Shown: positions 1 to 8,575 of the stretch, one piece after another | Layout of the letters: each line of letters opens with the position of its first letter | Position numbering within the stretch: the first letter of the stretch is position 1 | Assembly: GCF_900100535.1 (NCBI RefSeq) | Contig: NZ_FNDG01000020.1 | Span: 57,909-121,908, forward strand | DNA length: 64,000 bases | Reading direction: 5' to 3' | Source: Phytopseudomonas flavescens | GTDB taxonomy: Bacteria; Pseudomonadota; Gammaproteobacteria; Pseudomonadales; Pseudomonadaceae | Position numbers and translations under genes: made by a program | Notes under the pieces: generated by a model | The model's input: only the letters and a program-made list of their open reading frames with translations | Told to the model about the DNA's origin: nothing | The model's database searches: none

Positions 1-837
1 CAGTTCGTGCTCAATATCGAGGAGGGCAGTGAAAGTTGTGTGCTGCATGGGGATCCGCAGAGCGAAACGTTTCTTTCCGAGATCGTCGGTGCGCAGAGCT
101 TTGCCGATCGGCATATGAGCATGGAGTCGATGTACGAATACGGCTCCCGTGCCGGGGTGCGGCGCATCCTCGATGAGTTCCAGCGCCGCCAGCTGCCGCT
201 TACCGCCTTCGCCGTCGCCATGGCGCTGGAGCGCTGCCCGGACATCACCCAGGCGCTGGTCGCACGCAACCACGAGATCGCCAGTCACGGCTGGCGCTGG
301 CTGCATTACCAGAACGTGCCGGTCGACCTCGAGCGCGAACACCTCGAGCGTGCGGTCGAACTGATCACCCGCCTTACCGGTGCCGCGCCGCTCGGCTGGT
401 ATACCGGCCGAGACAGCCCCAACACACGGCGCCTGGTGGTCGAGCAGGGCGGCTTTCTCTACGACAGCGATTATTACGGCGACGACCTGCCGCTATGGAG
501 CACCGTAGAAACTCGCGACGGTACCCGTCAGCCTCACCTGATCGTGCCTTATACGCTCGACGCCAATGACATGCGCTTCTCGAGCCCGGGCGGATTCAAC
601 AGTGGTGAGCAGTTCTTTGCCTACCTGAGAGATACTTTCGACGTGCTCTACGCCGAGGGCGAAACGGCGCCAAAAATGATGTCGATCGGTCTGCACGCAC
701 GGCTGATCGGTCGCCCTGGGCGTTTTCTAGCGCTGCAACGTTTCCTCGATCATATCGAAGCCCATGATCGTGTCTGGGTGGCGCGTCGAGTCGACATCGC
801 CCGGCACTGGGTCGAGCATCATCCTTACCAAGCGTAG
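1..837 (+). CDS. puuE: PuuE-like allantoinase / urate catabolism protein, 5' end cut by window
   Basis: The reading frame is open from base 1, so the start codon lies outside the window; about 30 residues are probably missing relative to the roughly 308-residue family. The protein has the polysaccharide-deacetylase (NodB) fold and the features of PuuE, the cofactor-independent allantoinase of ureide catabolism: IEEGSE near the visible start, the block HMSMESMYEYGSRAG, and SHGWRW in place of the metal-binding HxxxH of true deacetylases. PuuE hydrolyses allantoin to allantoate in the cytoplasm. The family call is confident from the sequence. That it works in purine breakdown here is inference, because the rest of that pathway is not in view. 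Confidence 0.88.
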   Translation, partial: QFVLNIEEGSESCVLHGDPQSETFLSEIVGAQSFADRHMSMESMYEYGSRAGVRRILDEFQRRQLPLTAFAVAMALERCPDITQALVARNHEIASHGWRWLHYQNVPVDLEREHLERAVELITRLTGAAPLGWYTGRDSPNTRRLVVEQGGFLYDSDYYGDDLPLWSTVETRDGTRQPHLIVPYTLDANDMRFSSPGGFNSGEQFFAYLRDTFDVLYAEGETAPKMMSIGLHARLIGRPGRFLALQRFLDHIEAHDRVWVARRVDIARHWVEHHPYQA

Positions 838-1013
838 AAACGCGCTGCTTCGCCAGGGCGGTTGGCTGGGTATTTCGAAAGACGCCTGCAGCAGATAGGA
901 ATCAGGGTATCGGGAGCTGCCGAGCCTGAGCGGATTGCCGAATCCACCGCGGGTCATTAGCCTGCGCTCTTTGCCTGGGCCGGGTGGCCCTGACCAACAC
1001 GATGGATCACGGT

Positions 1014-1517
1014 ATGAGCGAGCAGGTCGAAAACATCACCTACTACCTGGAAATGCACAGCCCCGAACAGGTGCGTGGCAAGGCGTTGCCGGACGACTTG
1101 CAGATCGTCGAATGCCGGATCAAGCAGTTCCCGCTCAACCGCTTTCTCTACCAGTTGGTGGGCGGGCCCTGGGAGTGGACGGACAAGCTGTCCTGGTCGG
1201 ATGCGCAGTGGCGCGAGCTGGTCGAGACTGACACTCATCGTACTTGGGTGGCCTACCACCAAGGCGCTATCGCCGGTTACTACGAGTTGCAGCGTGACGC
1301 CGACGGCTCGGTGGAGATTCTCTATTTCGGTCTCGCCGAAGCGTTCTTCGGTCAGGGTTTCGGCGGCCCGCTGCTGACCCACGCGCTGCAATCCGCCTGG
1401 GCCTGGCCCGGTACCCGGCGAGTCTGGGTGCACACCTGCACCTTCGATCACCCCAGCGCCCTGGCCAACTATCAGGCCCGCGGGTTGCAGCTGTATCGCC
1501 AGGAAGTCGAAGGCTGA
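1014..1517 (+). CDS. GNAT family N-acetyltransferase
   Basis: This is a protein of about 167 residues with the GNAT fold. An N-terminal strand-helix region leads to the acetyl-CoA loop FFGQGFGGPLL, a version of the RGxGxG/A motif, and then to a C-terminal strand with LANYQARGLQLY, typical of the last GNAT strand. I chose ATG 1014, preceded by a GGA 8 to 10 bases upstream; in-frame GTG 984 and ATG 1002 are alternatives. The substrate cannot be read from sequence. The gene converges on the GntR regulator, with only 8 bases between the stops. It has no clear link to either neighbouring operon. Confidence 0.8.
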   Translation: MSEQVENITYYLEMHSPEQVRGKALPDDLQIVECRIKQFPLNRFLYQLVGGPWEWTDKLSWSDAQWRELVETDTHRTWVAYHQGAIAGYYELQRDADGSVEILYFGLAEAFFGQGFGGPLLTHALQSAWAWPGTRRVWVHTCTFDHPSALANYQARGLQLYRQEVEG

Positions 1518-1525
1518 GAGGCGTT

Positions 1526-2536
1526 TCAGCTCAAGCGGATCAGATAACCCGGTAGTGCCGGTTCCGGTAGTACCGACAGCACCTTGAGGCGTTGCAGGGT
1601 GCGCTCGCGGGCGCAGCTCAGGTGATGGCGCAGGGCGTTGGCGGCGCGGTCGATATCCTTGGCCAGCAGTGCCTCGATCACCTGATGGTGTTCGTCGAGC
1701 ATCGCGTCGTCCAGGCTTCTGCGCAAGGCGCCGTGGAGGATGCGGCCGATGTTCATCTGGCTCTGGCATTGGCGGATCAGCGAAGCCATCTTCTGATTGC
1801 GCAGGCCGGCCAGGCACTCGACGTGCAGGTCGTGTTCGATGCGTTCGATGGTGGCCCGCTCGGCGCCGTTGCTGGCCTGGCGGGCGCGCTCGAGGCGCTC
1901 GAGCATGCCGTGCAGTGCTTCTTGGCTCAGACCTGGCGCGCTCTGCCTCAGCGCCTGCGGTTCGAGCAGGCCGCGCAGTTCGTAGTCGTCGATCACCGAT
2001 TGCGCCGTGAGCGGGCCGGCCAGCCACTGCGAGTAGGGCTCCTTTTCCACCAGACCACGGTCGCGCAGGCGCATCAGCGCTTCGCGGACCACGCTGCGGC
2101 TGACGTTCAGGTGCTCGGCCGCCAGTTGCTCGTCCAGCCGGTAGTGGCCGAAGACCATGAAGGTACCAACGCTGGCGGCGAGGTCTTCATAAGCACGTTC
2201 ACCCAGCGGCCGCACGTCGATCAGTTCATCGTCCGTTTCCAGGCCCAATAGCTGGCGTGTCAACGGTGTGCGCAGCGGTTCGACGGCGGCGTCGTGCGGG
2301 TTGACCAGATAGCCGCGGCCTTCGAAACGGCAGATCAGGCCTTCGTCATGCAGCAGGTTCAGCGCCTGACGTACCGGTACGCGGCTGGTGCCGAACAGCT
2401 GCGCCAGCGGGGCTTCGACCAGCACCAGGCCAAGGGCTGCGCGTCCCTGAGTGATGGAGGCGCGCAGGGTGTCGCGGATCATTTCGTAGCGCGAGACCGC
2501 AAGGGATTCTTCCTGAGGGGCGCTGGCTGCGGGCAT
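1526..2536 (-). CDS. GntR/FCD-type regulator with duplicated winged-helix domain
   Basis: This is a 336-residue transcription factor. Two GntR-type winged-helix segments can be read in tandem: one with FGTSRVPVRQALNLLHDEGL (about residues 45-75) and a second with LNVSRSVVREALMRLRDRGL (about 125-150). An FCD-like helical effector domain follows. Most FCD regulators have one winged helix, so the duplication is unusual. Start ATG 2536 has a GGA nine bases upstream; the frame is open further 5' but loses similarity. The gene is divergent from the amidase operon with about 270 bp between them, so it is the likely regulator of that operon, probably sensing its substrate. The exact effector is unknown. 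Confidence 0.85.
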   Translation of the reverse strand: MPAASAPQEESLAVSRYEMIRDTLRASITQGRAALGLVLVEAPLAQLFGTSRVPVRQALNLLHDEGLICRFEGRGYLVNPHDAAVEPLRTPLTRQLLGLETDDELIDVRPLGERAYEDLAASVGTFMVFGHYRLDEQLAAEHLNVSRSVVREALMRLRDRGLVEKEPYSQWLAGPLTAQSVIDDYELRGLLEPQALRQSAPGLSQEALHGMLERLERARQASNGAERATIERIEHDLHVECLAGLRNQKMASLIRQCQSQMNIGRILHGALRRSLDDAMLDEHHQVIEALLAKDIDRAANALRHHLSCARERTLQRLKVLSVLPEPALPGYLIRLS

Positions 2537-2767
2537 ACCGGGTTTCCGGGGACGAGTACGAGGTGGCGATTCTCTCACAGGTTCGGCCCTGCCGATTACG
2601 TCGATGGCGGTGCTCCAAAAGGAAGCATCTCCAAAGGCAGCGTTACCTTTTCGCACAAAAATGAATCTTTTTAATTTATATCCATTATTTGTGTTGGCAA
2701 CCTTCAGTCCCGTGCTTGACGGGCTCGCGAAGCCTTTTTGAAAGGTTGGCATGAAGGCTGCTTTTGT

Positions 2768-2795
2768 AAACGTACTTTTTTGTATATGTACGTTT
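2768..2795. promoter_or_regulatory. candidate operator: 8-bp inverted repeat AAACGTAC-N12-GTACGTTT
   Basis: Perfect 8-bp arms (2768-2775 and 2788-2795) flank an AT-rich 12-base spacer. The right arm ends just before the GAGG ribosome-binding site of the amidase gene (2797-2800), in the divergent intergenic region. The two well-separated half-sites would suit a regulator with two winged-helix domains per subunit. Binding by the neighbouring GntR protein is inference. Confidence 0.5.
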
Positions 2796-2805
2796 TGAGG
2801 TGTCC

Positions 2806-4158
2806 ATGCCCGGTCCATCCCGCGCTCTCGAACTCGCCCAAGCCTATGCTGCGGGTTCGACCGATCCCGTCGAGGTGTTCGAGGCCGCATTGGCGAAAGC
2901 TGCCGAGCTGCCGGCGGCATTCATCTCGCTGAGCGCCGAGCGTGGCCGTCGCGAAGCGCTGGCATCACGTGCGCGCTGGCAGGCCGGGCAAGCGCTGTCG
3001 GTACTGGATGGCGTACCGGTGGCCTGGAAGGATTTGTTCGATATGGCCGGCAGCGTCACCACCGCCGGCTCGGCAACCCGTCGCGAGCTGGCGCCAGCCA
3101 CTGCTGACGCTGCGCTGGTTGGCGCGCTGACCAGGGCTGGCCTGGTCAATCTGGGCAAGACCAACCTCAGTGAGTTCGCCTATTCCGGGCTCGGCCTCAA
3201 TCCGCATTTCGGTACGCCGATCAACCCATTCAGCGGGCACGCGCCCCGTGTTCCCGGTGGCTCGTCGAGTGGTTCTGCGCTTGCCGTGGCCGCGGGTGTG
3301 GTGCCGCTGGCGATGGGCACCGACACGGCAGGGTCGATTCGTGTCCCGGCGGCTTTCAACGGCTTGGTCGGTTACCGCAGCAGCCGACGCCGTTACGCCT
3401 TCGACGGTGTCTTTCCCCTGGCCCGGTCTCTGGACGCCCTTGGCCCACTGGCGCGCACTGTCGAGGACGTCGTGGCAGTGGACAGCCTGCTGCGCGGTCG
3501 CCTGGTGTCGCGTTGCCCAACAGCCTGTTCATTGTCTGGCGTGCGTGTGTGCGTCGACCCGGCCTGGGCCGACGATTCGCGTGTACAGCCAGCGGTCAGG
3601 CAGAACCTGGAGCGCGCGCTGGAGCGCCTGGCCTGCGCCGGTGCCATGATCGAACGCAAACCCATCAAGGCCATGCGCGAGGCGCTGGCGATGATCGAGC
3701 GCGGCGACTGGGTCGGTTCCGCAGAGGCCTTTGCCCTGCACGAGAGCCTGCTCGACAGCGCCGACGCCAAGCGTCTCGACCCGCGTGTGCGCAAGCGGCT
3801 CGAAGGGGCGCGCTCGATCCCGGCCAGCCACCAGATACGCCTTTACCAACAGGGTGAAAGCCTGCGCAGGCAACTCGTCGATGAGCTGGATGGAGCCTTC
3901 GTGATCACGCCGACCGTCGCTCATGTGGCCCCGCTGCTGGCGCCCCTGGAAACCGACGAGGCGCTGTTCGTGGCCACCAACCTGGCCACTCTGCGCCTGA
4001 CCATGCCCGGCAGCCTGCTCGACATGCCCGCGGTTGCCTTGCCTAGCGGTGTCGATGAGCACGGCTTGCCCACCAGCCTGCTGCTTGCAGCGCCCAGCGC
4101 CGCGGACGACCTGTTGTTACGTGCGGCGCTGGCTGTCGAGGCTGCCTTGCTGCCCTGA
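2806..4158 (+). CDS. amidase signature (AS) family hydrolase, probable half-amidase
   Basis: This 450-residue protein has the AS-family catalytic set. The lysine is in GVPVAWKDLFD, and the serine-rich stretch PGGSSSGSA plus DTAGSIRVPAAFNG hold the cis-Ser/Ser pair of the Ser-cisSer-Lys triad. It resembles the GatA/AtzF/biuret-hydrolase branch and acts on a small amide in the cytoplasm. ATG 2806 is preferred over GTG 2800 because GAGG lies five bases upstream. It is the first gene of an operon with an imidase-like hydrolase, an MFS carrier and an SDR. By analogy with known cyclic-imide pathways it may hydrolyse the half-amide made by the next gene product. That substrate is inferred. Confidence 0.85.
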   Translation: MPGPSRALELAQAYAAGSTDPVEVFEAALAKAAELPAAFISLSAERGRREALASRARWQAGQALSVLDGVPVAWKDLFDMAGSVTTAGSATRRELAPATADAALVGALTRAGLVNLGKTNLSEFAYSGLGLNPHFGTPINPFSGHAPRVPGGSSSGSALAVAAGVVPLAMGTDTAGSIRVPAAFNGLVGYRSSRRRYAFDGVFPLARSLDALGPLARTVEDVVAVDSLLRGRLVSRCPTACSLSGVRVCVDPAWADDSRVQPAVRQNLERALERLACAGAMIERKPIKAMREALAMIERGDWVGSAEAFALHESLLDSADAKRLDPRVRKRLEGARSIPASHQIRLYQQGESLRRQLVDELDGAFVITPTVAHVAPLLAPLETDEALFVATNLATLRLTMPGSLLDMPAVALPSGVDEHGLPTSLLLAAPSAADDLLLRAALAVEAALLP

Positions 4159-4231
4159 ATTCGCTTGGGCGAGCAGCGGGGCCCGGCCCGCTTGCCCGTC
4201 GCTCACCGATCCGGGCCAAGAGGATTCAACG

Positions 4232-5113
4232 ATGGCAAAAGAAATATTCGTCTCCATCGGCGTCGACGTGGATGCGGTCGCCGGCTGGCTCGGCTCCTAC
4301 GGCGGTGAGGACTCCCCGGATGACATCTCCCGTGGCTTGTTCGCCGGTGAAGTGGGGGCGCCGCGCCTGCTCAAACTGTTCGAGAAGTACGGTTTGCGCA
4401 CCACCTGGTTCATCCCCGGTCATTCGGTCGAAACCTTTCCCGAGCAGATGAAGGCGGTGGCCGATGCAGGCCATGAGATCGGCATCCACGGTTACAGCCA
4501 CGAAAATCCGATCGCCATGACTGCGGAGCAGGAGGAGATCGTTCTCGACAAGTCCATCGAGCTGATCACGGCACTGGCTGGCAAGCGTCCTACCGGGTAT
4601 GTCGCGCCCTGGTGGGAATTCAGCAACGTGACCAACGAGCTGCTGCTCAAGAAAGGCATCAAGTACGACCATAGCCTGATGCACAACGATTTCCATCCCT
4701 ACTACGTGAGGGTTGGCGATCGCTGGACCAAGATCGACTACAGCCAGCATCCGGATACCTGGATGAAGCCGCTGGTGCGTGGCGAGGAAACCAGCCTGGT
4801 GGAGATTCCGGCCAACTGGTACCTCGATGACCTGCCGCCAATGATGTTCATCAAGAAGGCGCCGAACAGCCATGGCTTCGTCAACCCGCGTCATCTCGAA
4901 GAGATGTGGCGCGACCAGTTCGACTGGGTCTACCGCGAGCACGACTACGCGGTGTTCCCGATCACCATCCACCCCGACGTGTCCGGTCGTCCGCAGGTGC
5001 TGTTGATGCTCGAGCGCCTTATCGAGCACATCAAAGGCCATGACGGTGTGCACTTCGTGACCATGGACGAAATCGCCGATGACTTCCTGCGTCGCCAGCC
5101 GCACACGCGCTGA
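4232..5113 (+). CDS. polysaccharide-deacetylase-fold hydrolase, imidase (cyclic imide hydrolase)-like
   Basis: This 293-residue NodB-fold protein has the metal-binding set of the family: GVDVDA near residue 10, HGYSHE (HxxxH) near residue 85, and APWWEFS. It has no signal peptide, so it acts in the cytoplasm rather than on peptidoglycan. Its length and N-terminus match what I recall of the Pseudomonas putida imidase, which opens cyclic imides such as succinimide to half-amides. The call rests on that recollection plus the adjacent amidase, which would complete the conversion to dicarboxylate and ammonia. The start at 4232 has an AAGAGGA site seven bases upstream. A peptidoglycan-deacetylase-like annotation is the main alternative. 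Confidence 0.75.
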   Translation: MAKEIFVSIGVDVDAVAGWLGSYGGEDSPDDISRGLFAGEVGAPRLLKLFEKYGLRTTWFIPGHSVETFPEQMKAVADAGHEIGIHGYSHENPIAMTAEQEEIVLDKSIELITALAGKRPTGYVAPWWEFSNVTNELLLKKGIKYDHSLMHNDFHPYYVRVGDRWTKIDYSQHPDTWMKPLVRGEETSLVEIPANWYLDDLPPMMFIKKAPNSHGFVNPRHLEEMWRDQFDWVYREHDYAVFPITIHPDVSGRPQVLLMLERLIEHIKGHDGVHFVTMDEIADDFLRRQPHTR

Positions 5114-5137
5114 CTAGCCCCTGATGAGTATGCCGAC

Positions 5138-6496
5138 ATGACAACAACGCATGCCGCAACACCGACGCACGTCAAACAATCCGGCACCTGGAAACCGGTG
5201 CAGCTCTCGTCCAGGGATGTCACCTATTCGACCTGGATCGCTTTCTTCGCCTGGGTTTTCGCCGTCTATGACTTCATCCTGTTCGGCACGTTGTTGCCGG
5301 TCATGGGCGGGCACTTCAACTGGAGCGAGGCCGAGCAGGCCAAGATAGCCACCTGGGTCGCTCTGGGCGGTGCCATCGTCGCTTTCGGTATCGGCCCGCT
5401 GGTCGACCGCATCGGTCGCCGTGGCGGCATCATGGTCACGATTGGCGGAACGGCGATTTGCTCGGCGCTGACCGCCGTCTGCGCCGGCATGGGCAAGGTG
5501 CCGTTGATCCTGGTGCGCTCGGTGGCTGGCCTGGGTTATGCCGAGGAAGCCGTCAACGCCACTTACCTGACCGAAGTGTATGCCGCGTCCACCGATCCGA
5601 AACTGATCAAGCGCCGTGGCTTCATCTACAGCCTGGTGCAAAGCGGCTGGCCGGTCGGTGCGCTGATCGCTGCCGGACTCACCGCCCTGCTGCTGCCGCA
5701 CATCGGCTGGCAGGGTTGTTTCGTGTTCGCCGCGATACCGGCATTGGTCATCGCCGTGCTGGCTTACAAGCTCAAGGAAAGCCCGCAGTTCCAGGTGCAC
5801 CAGCGTATTTCCCAGCTTCGCAAGGCGGGCCAGGATGCCGATGCCCGTGCTCTGGCCCGTGAATATGACGTGGACTACGAGGAGCATGCCAAGGCTGGCG
5901 TGGCGGCTGCGTTTCGCGGTGCTGCGCTGCGCCCGACCCTGGTGCTGAGCCTGGCGATCCTGCTCAACTGGTCGGCGATTCAGGTGTTCAGCGTACTGGG
6001 TACCTCGGTGATCGTCAGCGTGCACAAGCTGTCGTTCGAGAACTCGCTGGTGATCCTGGTGCTGTCCAACCTGGTCGGCTTCATCGGCTATCTGTTTCAC
6101 GGCTGGCTGGGTGATCGCTTCGGTCGCCGCAACACCGTGGCGCTCGGCTGGATGTGCGGTGGTGTCGCCTTCTTCGCCATGGTTCAGGCGCCCAGCGACC
6201 TGGCGACCGTCATCGCGTTGTACAGCCTCGGCCTGTTCTTCCTGACCGGTCCGTACTCGGCCATGCTGTTCTTCATGGGGGAAAGCTTCCCCACCAGCAT
6301 TCGCGCTACCGGCGGCGCCATCGTTCATGCCATGGGCCCGATCGGCGCGATCCTCGCCGGCCTCGGCATCACCGGGGTACTGACCAGCGGCGGCGAATGG
6401 CACAGCGCGGCGCTGTGGTTCGGTGCCCTGCCGTGTTTCCTGTCCGGTGTGGTGATGCTGGCCGCGCGTCACGTCGAACCGAACAGCGTCAAATGA
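5138..6496 (+). CDS. MFS transporter
   Basis: This 452-residue inner-membrane carrier has about 12 hydrophobic segments. The MFS loop 2-3 signature reads GPLVDRIGRRGGI and its repeat in loop 8-9 is GWLGDRFGRRNTV. The cytoplasmic central loop (about residues 215-255) is rich in charged residues. It lies 24 bases after the imidase-like gene and overlaps the next reading frame by ATGA, so it belongs to the operon and probably imports the imide, amide or derived acid. The sugar-porter/aromatic-acid-porter branch is the closest in appearance. The substrate is not determinable from sequence. Confidence 0.85.
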   Translation: MTTTHAATPTHVKQSGTWKPVQLSSRDVTYSTWIAFFAWVFAVYDFILFGTLLPVMGGHFNWSEAEQAKIATWVALGGAIVAFGIGPLVDRIGRRGGIMVTIGGTAICSALTAVCAGMGKVPLILVRSVAGLGYAEEAVNATYLTEVYAASTDPKLIKRRGFIYSLVQSGWPVGALIAAGLTALLLPHIGWQGCFVFAAIPALVIAVLAYKLKESPQFQVHQRISQLRKAGQDADARALAREYDVDYEEHAKAGVAAAFRGAALRPTLVLSLAILLNWSAIQVFSVLGTSVIVSVHKLSFENSLVILVLSNLVGFIGYLFHGWLGDRFGRRNTVALGWMCGGVAFFAMVQAPSDLATVIALYSLGLFFLTGPYSAMLFFMGESFPTSIRATGGAIVHAMGPIGAILAGLGITGVLTSGGEWHSAALWFGALPCFLSGVVMLAARHVEPNSVK

Positions 6497-6513
6497 CCGA
6501 GGAGGCTCTTCCC

Positions 6514-7275
6514 ATGACTCTACCCGTTGCCATGATCACCGGTGCCGCCAGCGGTATCGGTCAGGCGCTGGCCGTGGCGTATGCCAGAAGCGGCGTGCGT
6601 GTGGCCGGTGGCTATTTCGCCGGCGATCCCCATGACCCTGCCGAAACCCGGCGGCTGGTCGAGGCCGCAGGTGGCGAGTGCATCATGCTCGCGGCCGACG
6701 TCACCGACAGCGCCTCGCTGGACGCGCTGGCCGCTGCCGCCGTCGAGCGCTTCGGCCGTCTCGACTATGCGGTGGCCAATGCCGGCCTGCTGCGCCGCGC
6801 ACCGCTGCTGGAAATGACCGACGAGCGCTGGAACGAGATGCTCGACGTCGACCTGACCGGGGTCATGCGTACCTTCCGCAGCGCCGCACGCTACATTGGC
6901 GAAGGGGGTGCGCTGGTGGCGATTTCCTCCATCGCCGGCGGCGTCTACGGCTGGCAGGATCACTGCCATTATGCCGCCGCCAAGGCCGGCGTACCCGGCC
7001 TGTGCCGCTCGCTGGCGGTGGAGCTGGCGCCGCAGGGTATCCGCTGCAACGCGGTGATTCCCGGGCTGATCGAAACGCCGCAATCGCTCGACGCGAAAAA
7101 CTCCCTCGGCCCGCAGGGGCTGGCCCAGGCGGCCAGGGCCATCCCCCTGGGTCGGGTGGGGCGCGCCAGTGAAGTGGCCGATCTGGTGCGTTACCTGACC
7201 AGTGCCCAGGCCAGCTACATCACCGGGCAGAGCATCATCGTCGACGGCGGCCTGACGGTGCGTTGGCCGGATTGA
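6514..7275 (+). CDS. SDR family NAD(P)-dependent oxidoreductase
   Basis: This 253-residue classical short-chain dehydrogenase has the nucleotide motif TGAASGIG (residues 9-16), VANAG in the fourth strand, the catalytic Ser in AISSIAGG, YAAAK with Tyr and Lys, and the C-terminal ITGQSIIVDGG. ATG 6514 is chosen because GAGGAGG lies eight bases upstream; an ATG at 6493 overlaps the MFS stop but has no ribosome site. It closes the amidase-imidase-MFS operon. Its alcohol or keto substrate is unknown. Confidence 0.88.
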   Translation: MTLPVAMITGAASGIGQALAVAYARSGVRVAGGYFAGDPHDPAETRRLVEAAGGECIMLAADVTDSASLDALAAAAVERFGRLDYAVANAGLLRRAPLLEMTDERWNEMLDVDLTGVMRTFRSAARYIGEGGALVAISSIAGGVYGWQDHCHYAAAKAGVPGLCRSLAVELAPQGIRCNAVIPGLIETPQSLDAKNSLGPQGLAQAARAIPLGRVGRASEVADLVRYLTSAQASYITGQSIIVDGGLTVRWPD

Positions 7276-7296
7276 CGGCTATAAGGCGATAGCCGC

Positions 7297-7374
7297 CGTA
7301 GGGTGGATGACGCTCTTTTCATCCACCATCGCGATCGCAGAGCGGTGGACGGATGAAGCGTCGTCCACCCTACG
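7297..7374. repeat. intergenic inverted repeat, GTAGGGTGGA family, copy 1
   Basis: A 78-bp element begins CGTAGGGTGGATGACGC and ends GCGTCGTCCACCCTACG, so its ends are inverted repeats. A shortened relative starts at 7402 (GTAGGGTGGGCCGGGC). Near-identical or related copies occur near 25034, 32460, 47066, 55951 and 63734. All lie between genes. The element separates the first SDR operon from the next SDR gene. Confidence 0.85.
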
Positions 7375-7524
7375 AATGTCCGCTTTCATCTTTTTGCAGC
7401 TGTAGGGTGGGCCGGGCGGCGATCCGCTTCAGCCCGCCAATTGGCGCCCCACAATGAACGGCTGCTTCCGCCTTACTCCAACCCATTGCACCGAGACGGC
7501 AACGAACTCCGATAAGGACAGACC

Positions 7525-8274
7525 ATGAAACAGCTACAAGACCGTCGCGCCGTGATCACTGGCGCCGCCAGTGGCATCGGCGCGGCCATCGCCCATGCCT
7601 ATGCCGATACAGGCGCCCGCCTGGTGCTCTGCGACCGCGATGCCGCCCGCCTGGCGATCATCGCCGGTGAGTGCCGCGAGCGCGGGGCCGAGGTGGTGCA
7701 AAGCGTGGCCGACGTCGGCAGCCGCGAAGGTGCCCAGGCCGGTGTCGATGCCTGCGTGCAGGCCTTCGGCGGTATCGATATCCTGGTCAACAACGCCGGC
7801 ATGCTGACCCAGGCGCCGTGCGTCGAGCTGACCCAGGAAATGTGGGATGACATGCTGCGCGTCGACCTCACCAGCGTGTTCATTGCCAGCCAGCGCGCTT
7901 TGCCGCACATGCTCGCCCAGCGGTGGGGGCGGATCATCAACGTCGCCTCGCAACTGGGCATCAAGGGCGGCGCCGAGCTGACCCATTACGCCGCGGCCAA
8001 GGCCGGCGTGATCGGCTTCACCAAGTCCCTGGCCCTCGAGGTCAGCAAGGACAACGTGCTGGTCAATGCCATCGCCCCCGGCCCCATCGAGACACCACTG
8101 GTCGAGGGCATCAGCCAGGACTGGAAGACGGCCAAGGCCAGAGAATTGCCCCTTGGCCGTTTCGGCAAGGCCAGTGAGGTAGCGCCGGTCGCCGTGCTGC
8201 TGGCCTCGGAGCCGGGTGGCAACCTGTTCGTCGGGCAGACCCTCGGGCCGAACTCCGGCGATGTGATGCCCTGA
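7525..8274 (+). CDS. SDR family oxidoreductase (second paralogue)
   Basis: This 249-residue short-chain dehydrogenase has TGAASGIG (residues 11-18), the FGGIDILVNNAG block, a Ser in INVASQLG, HYAAAKAG with Tyr and Lys, and a FabG-like tail ending VGQTLGPNSGDVMP. An AAGGA sequence precedes ATG 7525 by about eight bases. It is followed, with one base between, by the small MCGLCG protein and then by the COG0523 GTPase, so it heads a second transcription unit. It resembles the FabG/3-ketoacyl reductase branch, but a catabolic substrate is more likely here. Confidence 0.86.
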   Translation: MKQLQDRRAVITGAASGIGAAIAHAYADTGARLVLCDRDAARLAIIAGECRERGAEVVQSVADVGSREGAQAGVDACVQAFGGIDILVNNAGMLTQAPCVELTQEMWDDMLRVDLTSVFIASQRALPHMLAQRWGRIINVASQLGIKGGAELTHYAAAKAGVIGFTKSLALEVSKDNVLVNAIAPGPIETPLVEGISQDWKTAKARELPLGRFGKASEVAPVAVLLASEPGGNLFVGQTLGPNSGDVMP

Positions 8275-8275
8275 C

Positions 8276-8575
8276 ATGTGCGGACTCTGCGGCCTGCTCG
8301 GCGAAGAGCTGCACTGGAGCGATCCGCTCGGCGATACCCTGCCTCGGCGCCGCGAGCGGCTGCGTCGGATCGCGGCGATCAATCAGGTGCTGGCCCCATT
8401 CCGCCTCACCGTCAGCGACGTACAGGGTGCATCCTATCTGGTGCAGGGGGCGACCGGCCGCCAGGAACTGGCCAGCGGCCTCGACCAGCTCTGGCTGCAG
8501 GCCGAAGCGATCCTCGGCCGACCACTGGATCCGCTCGACCCACGGGTGCTCGATCATCTGGAGGCACAGCCATGA
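8276..8575 (+). CDS. small conserved-looking protein with MCGLCG N-terminus, function unknown
   Basis: This 99-residue protein starts MCGLCGLLGEELHWSD, which recalls the Cys2 start of class II glutamine amidotransferases (MCGIxG), but it is far too short for that domain. The rest is rich in Arg and Leu (RRRERLRRIAAIN) and looks helical. The start lies one base after the SDR stop and its own stop overlaps the GTPase ATG by ATGA, so it is translationally coupled to both. Two exposed cysteines three residues apart next to a metal-chaperone GTPase invite the idea of a metal-handling partner. That is inference. I do not recognise the family. Confidence 0.75.
   Translation: MCGLCGLLGEELHWSDPLGDTLPRRRERLRRIAAINQVLAPFRLTVSDVQGASYLVQGATGRQELASGLDQLWLQAEAILGRPLDPLDPRVLDHLEAQP

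Noticed and set aside
957..2027. Long open frame opposite the GNAT and GntR genes
   Set aside because: It has Arg/Pro/Ala-rich, low-complexity composition, no family signature, and overlaps two well supported genes on both strands; GC-rich shadow frames look like this.
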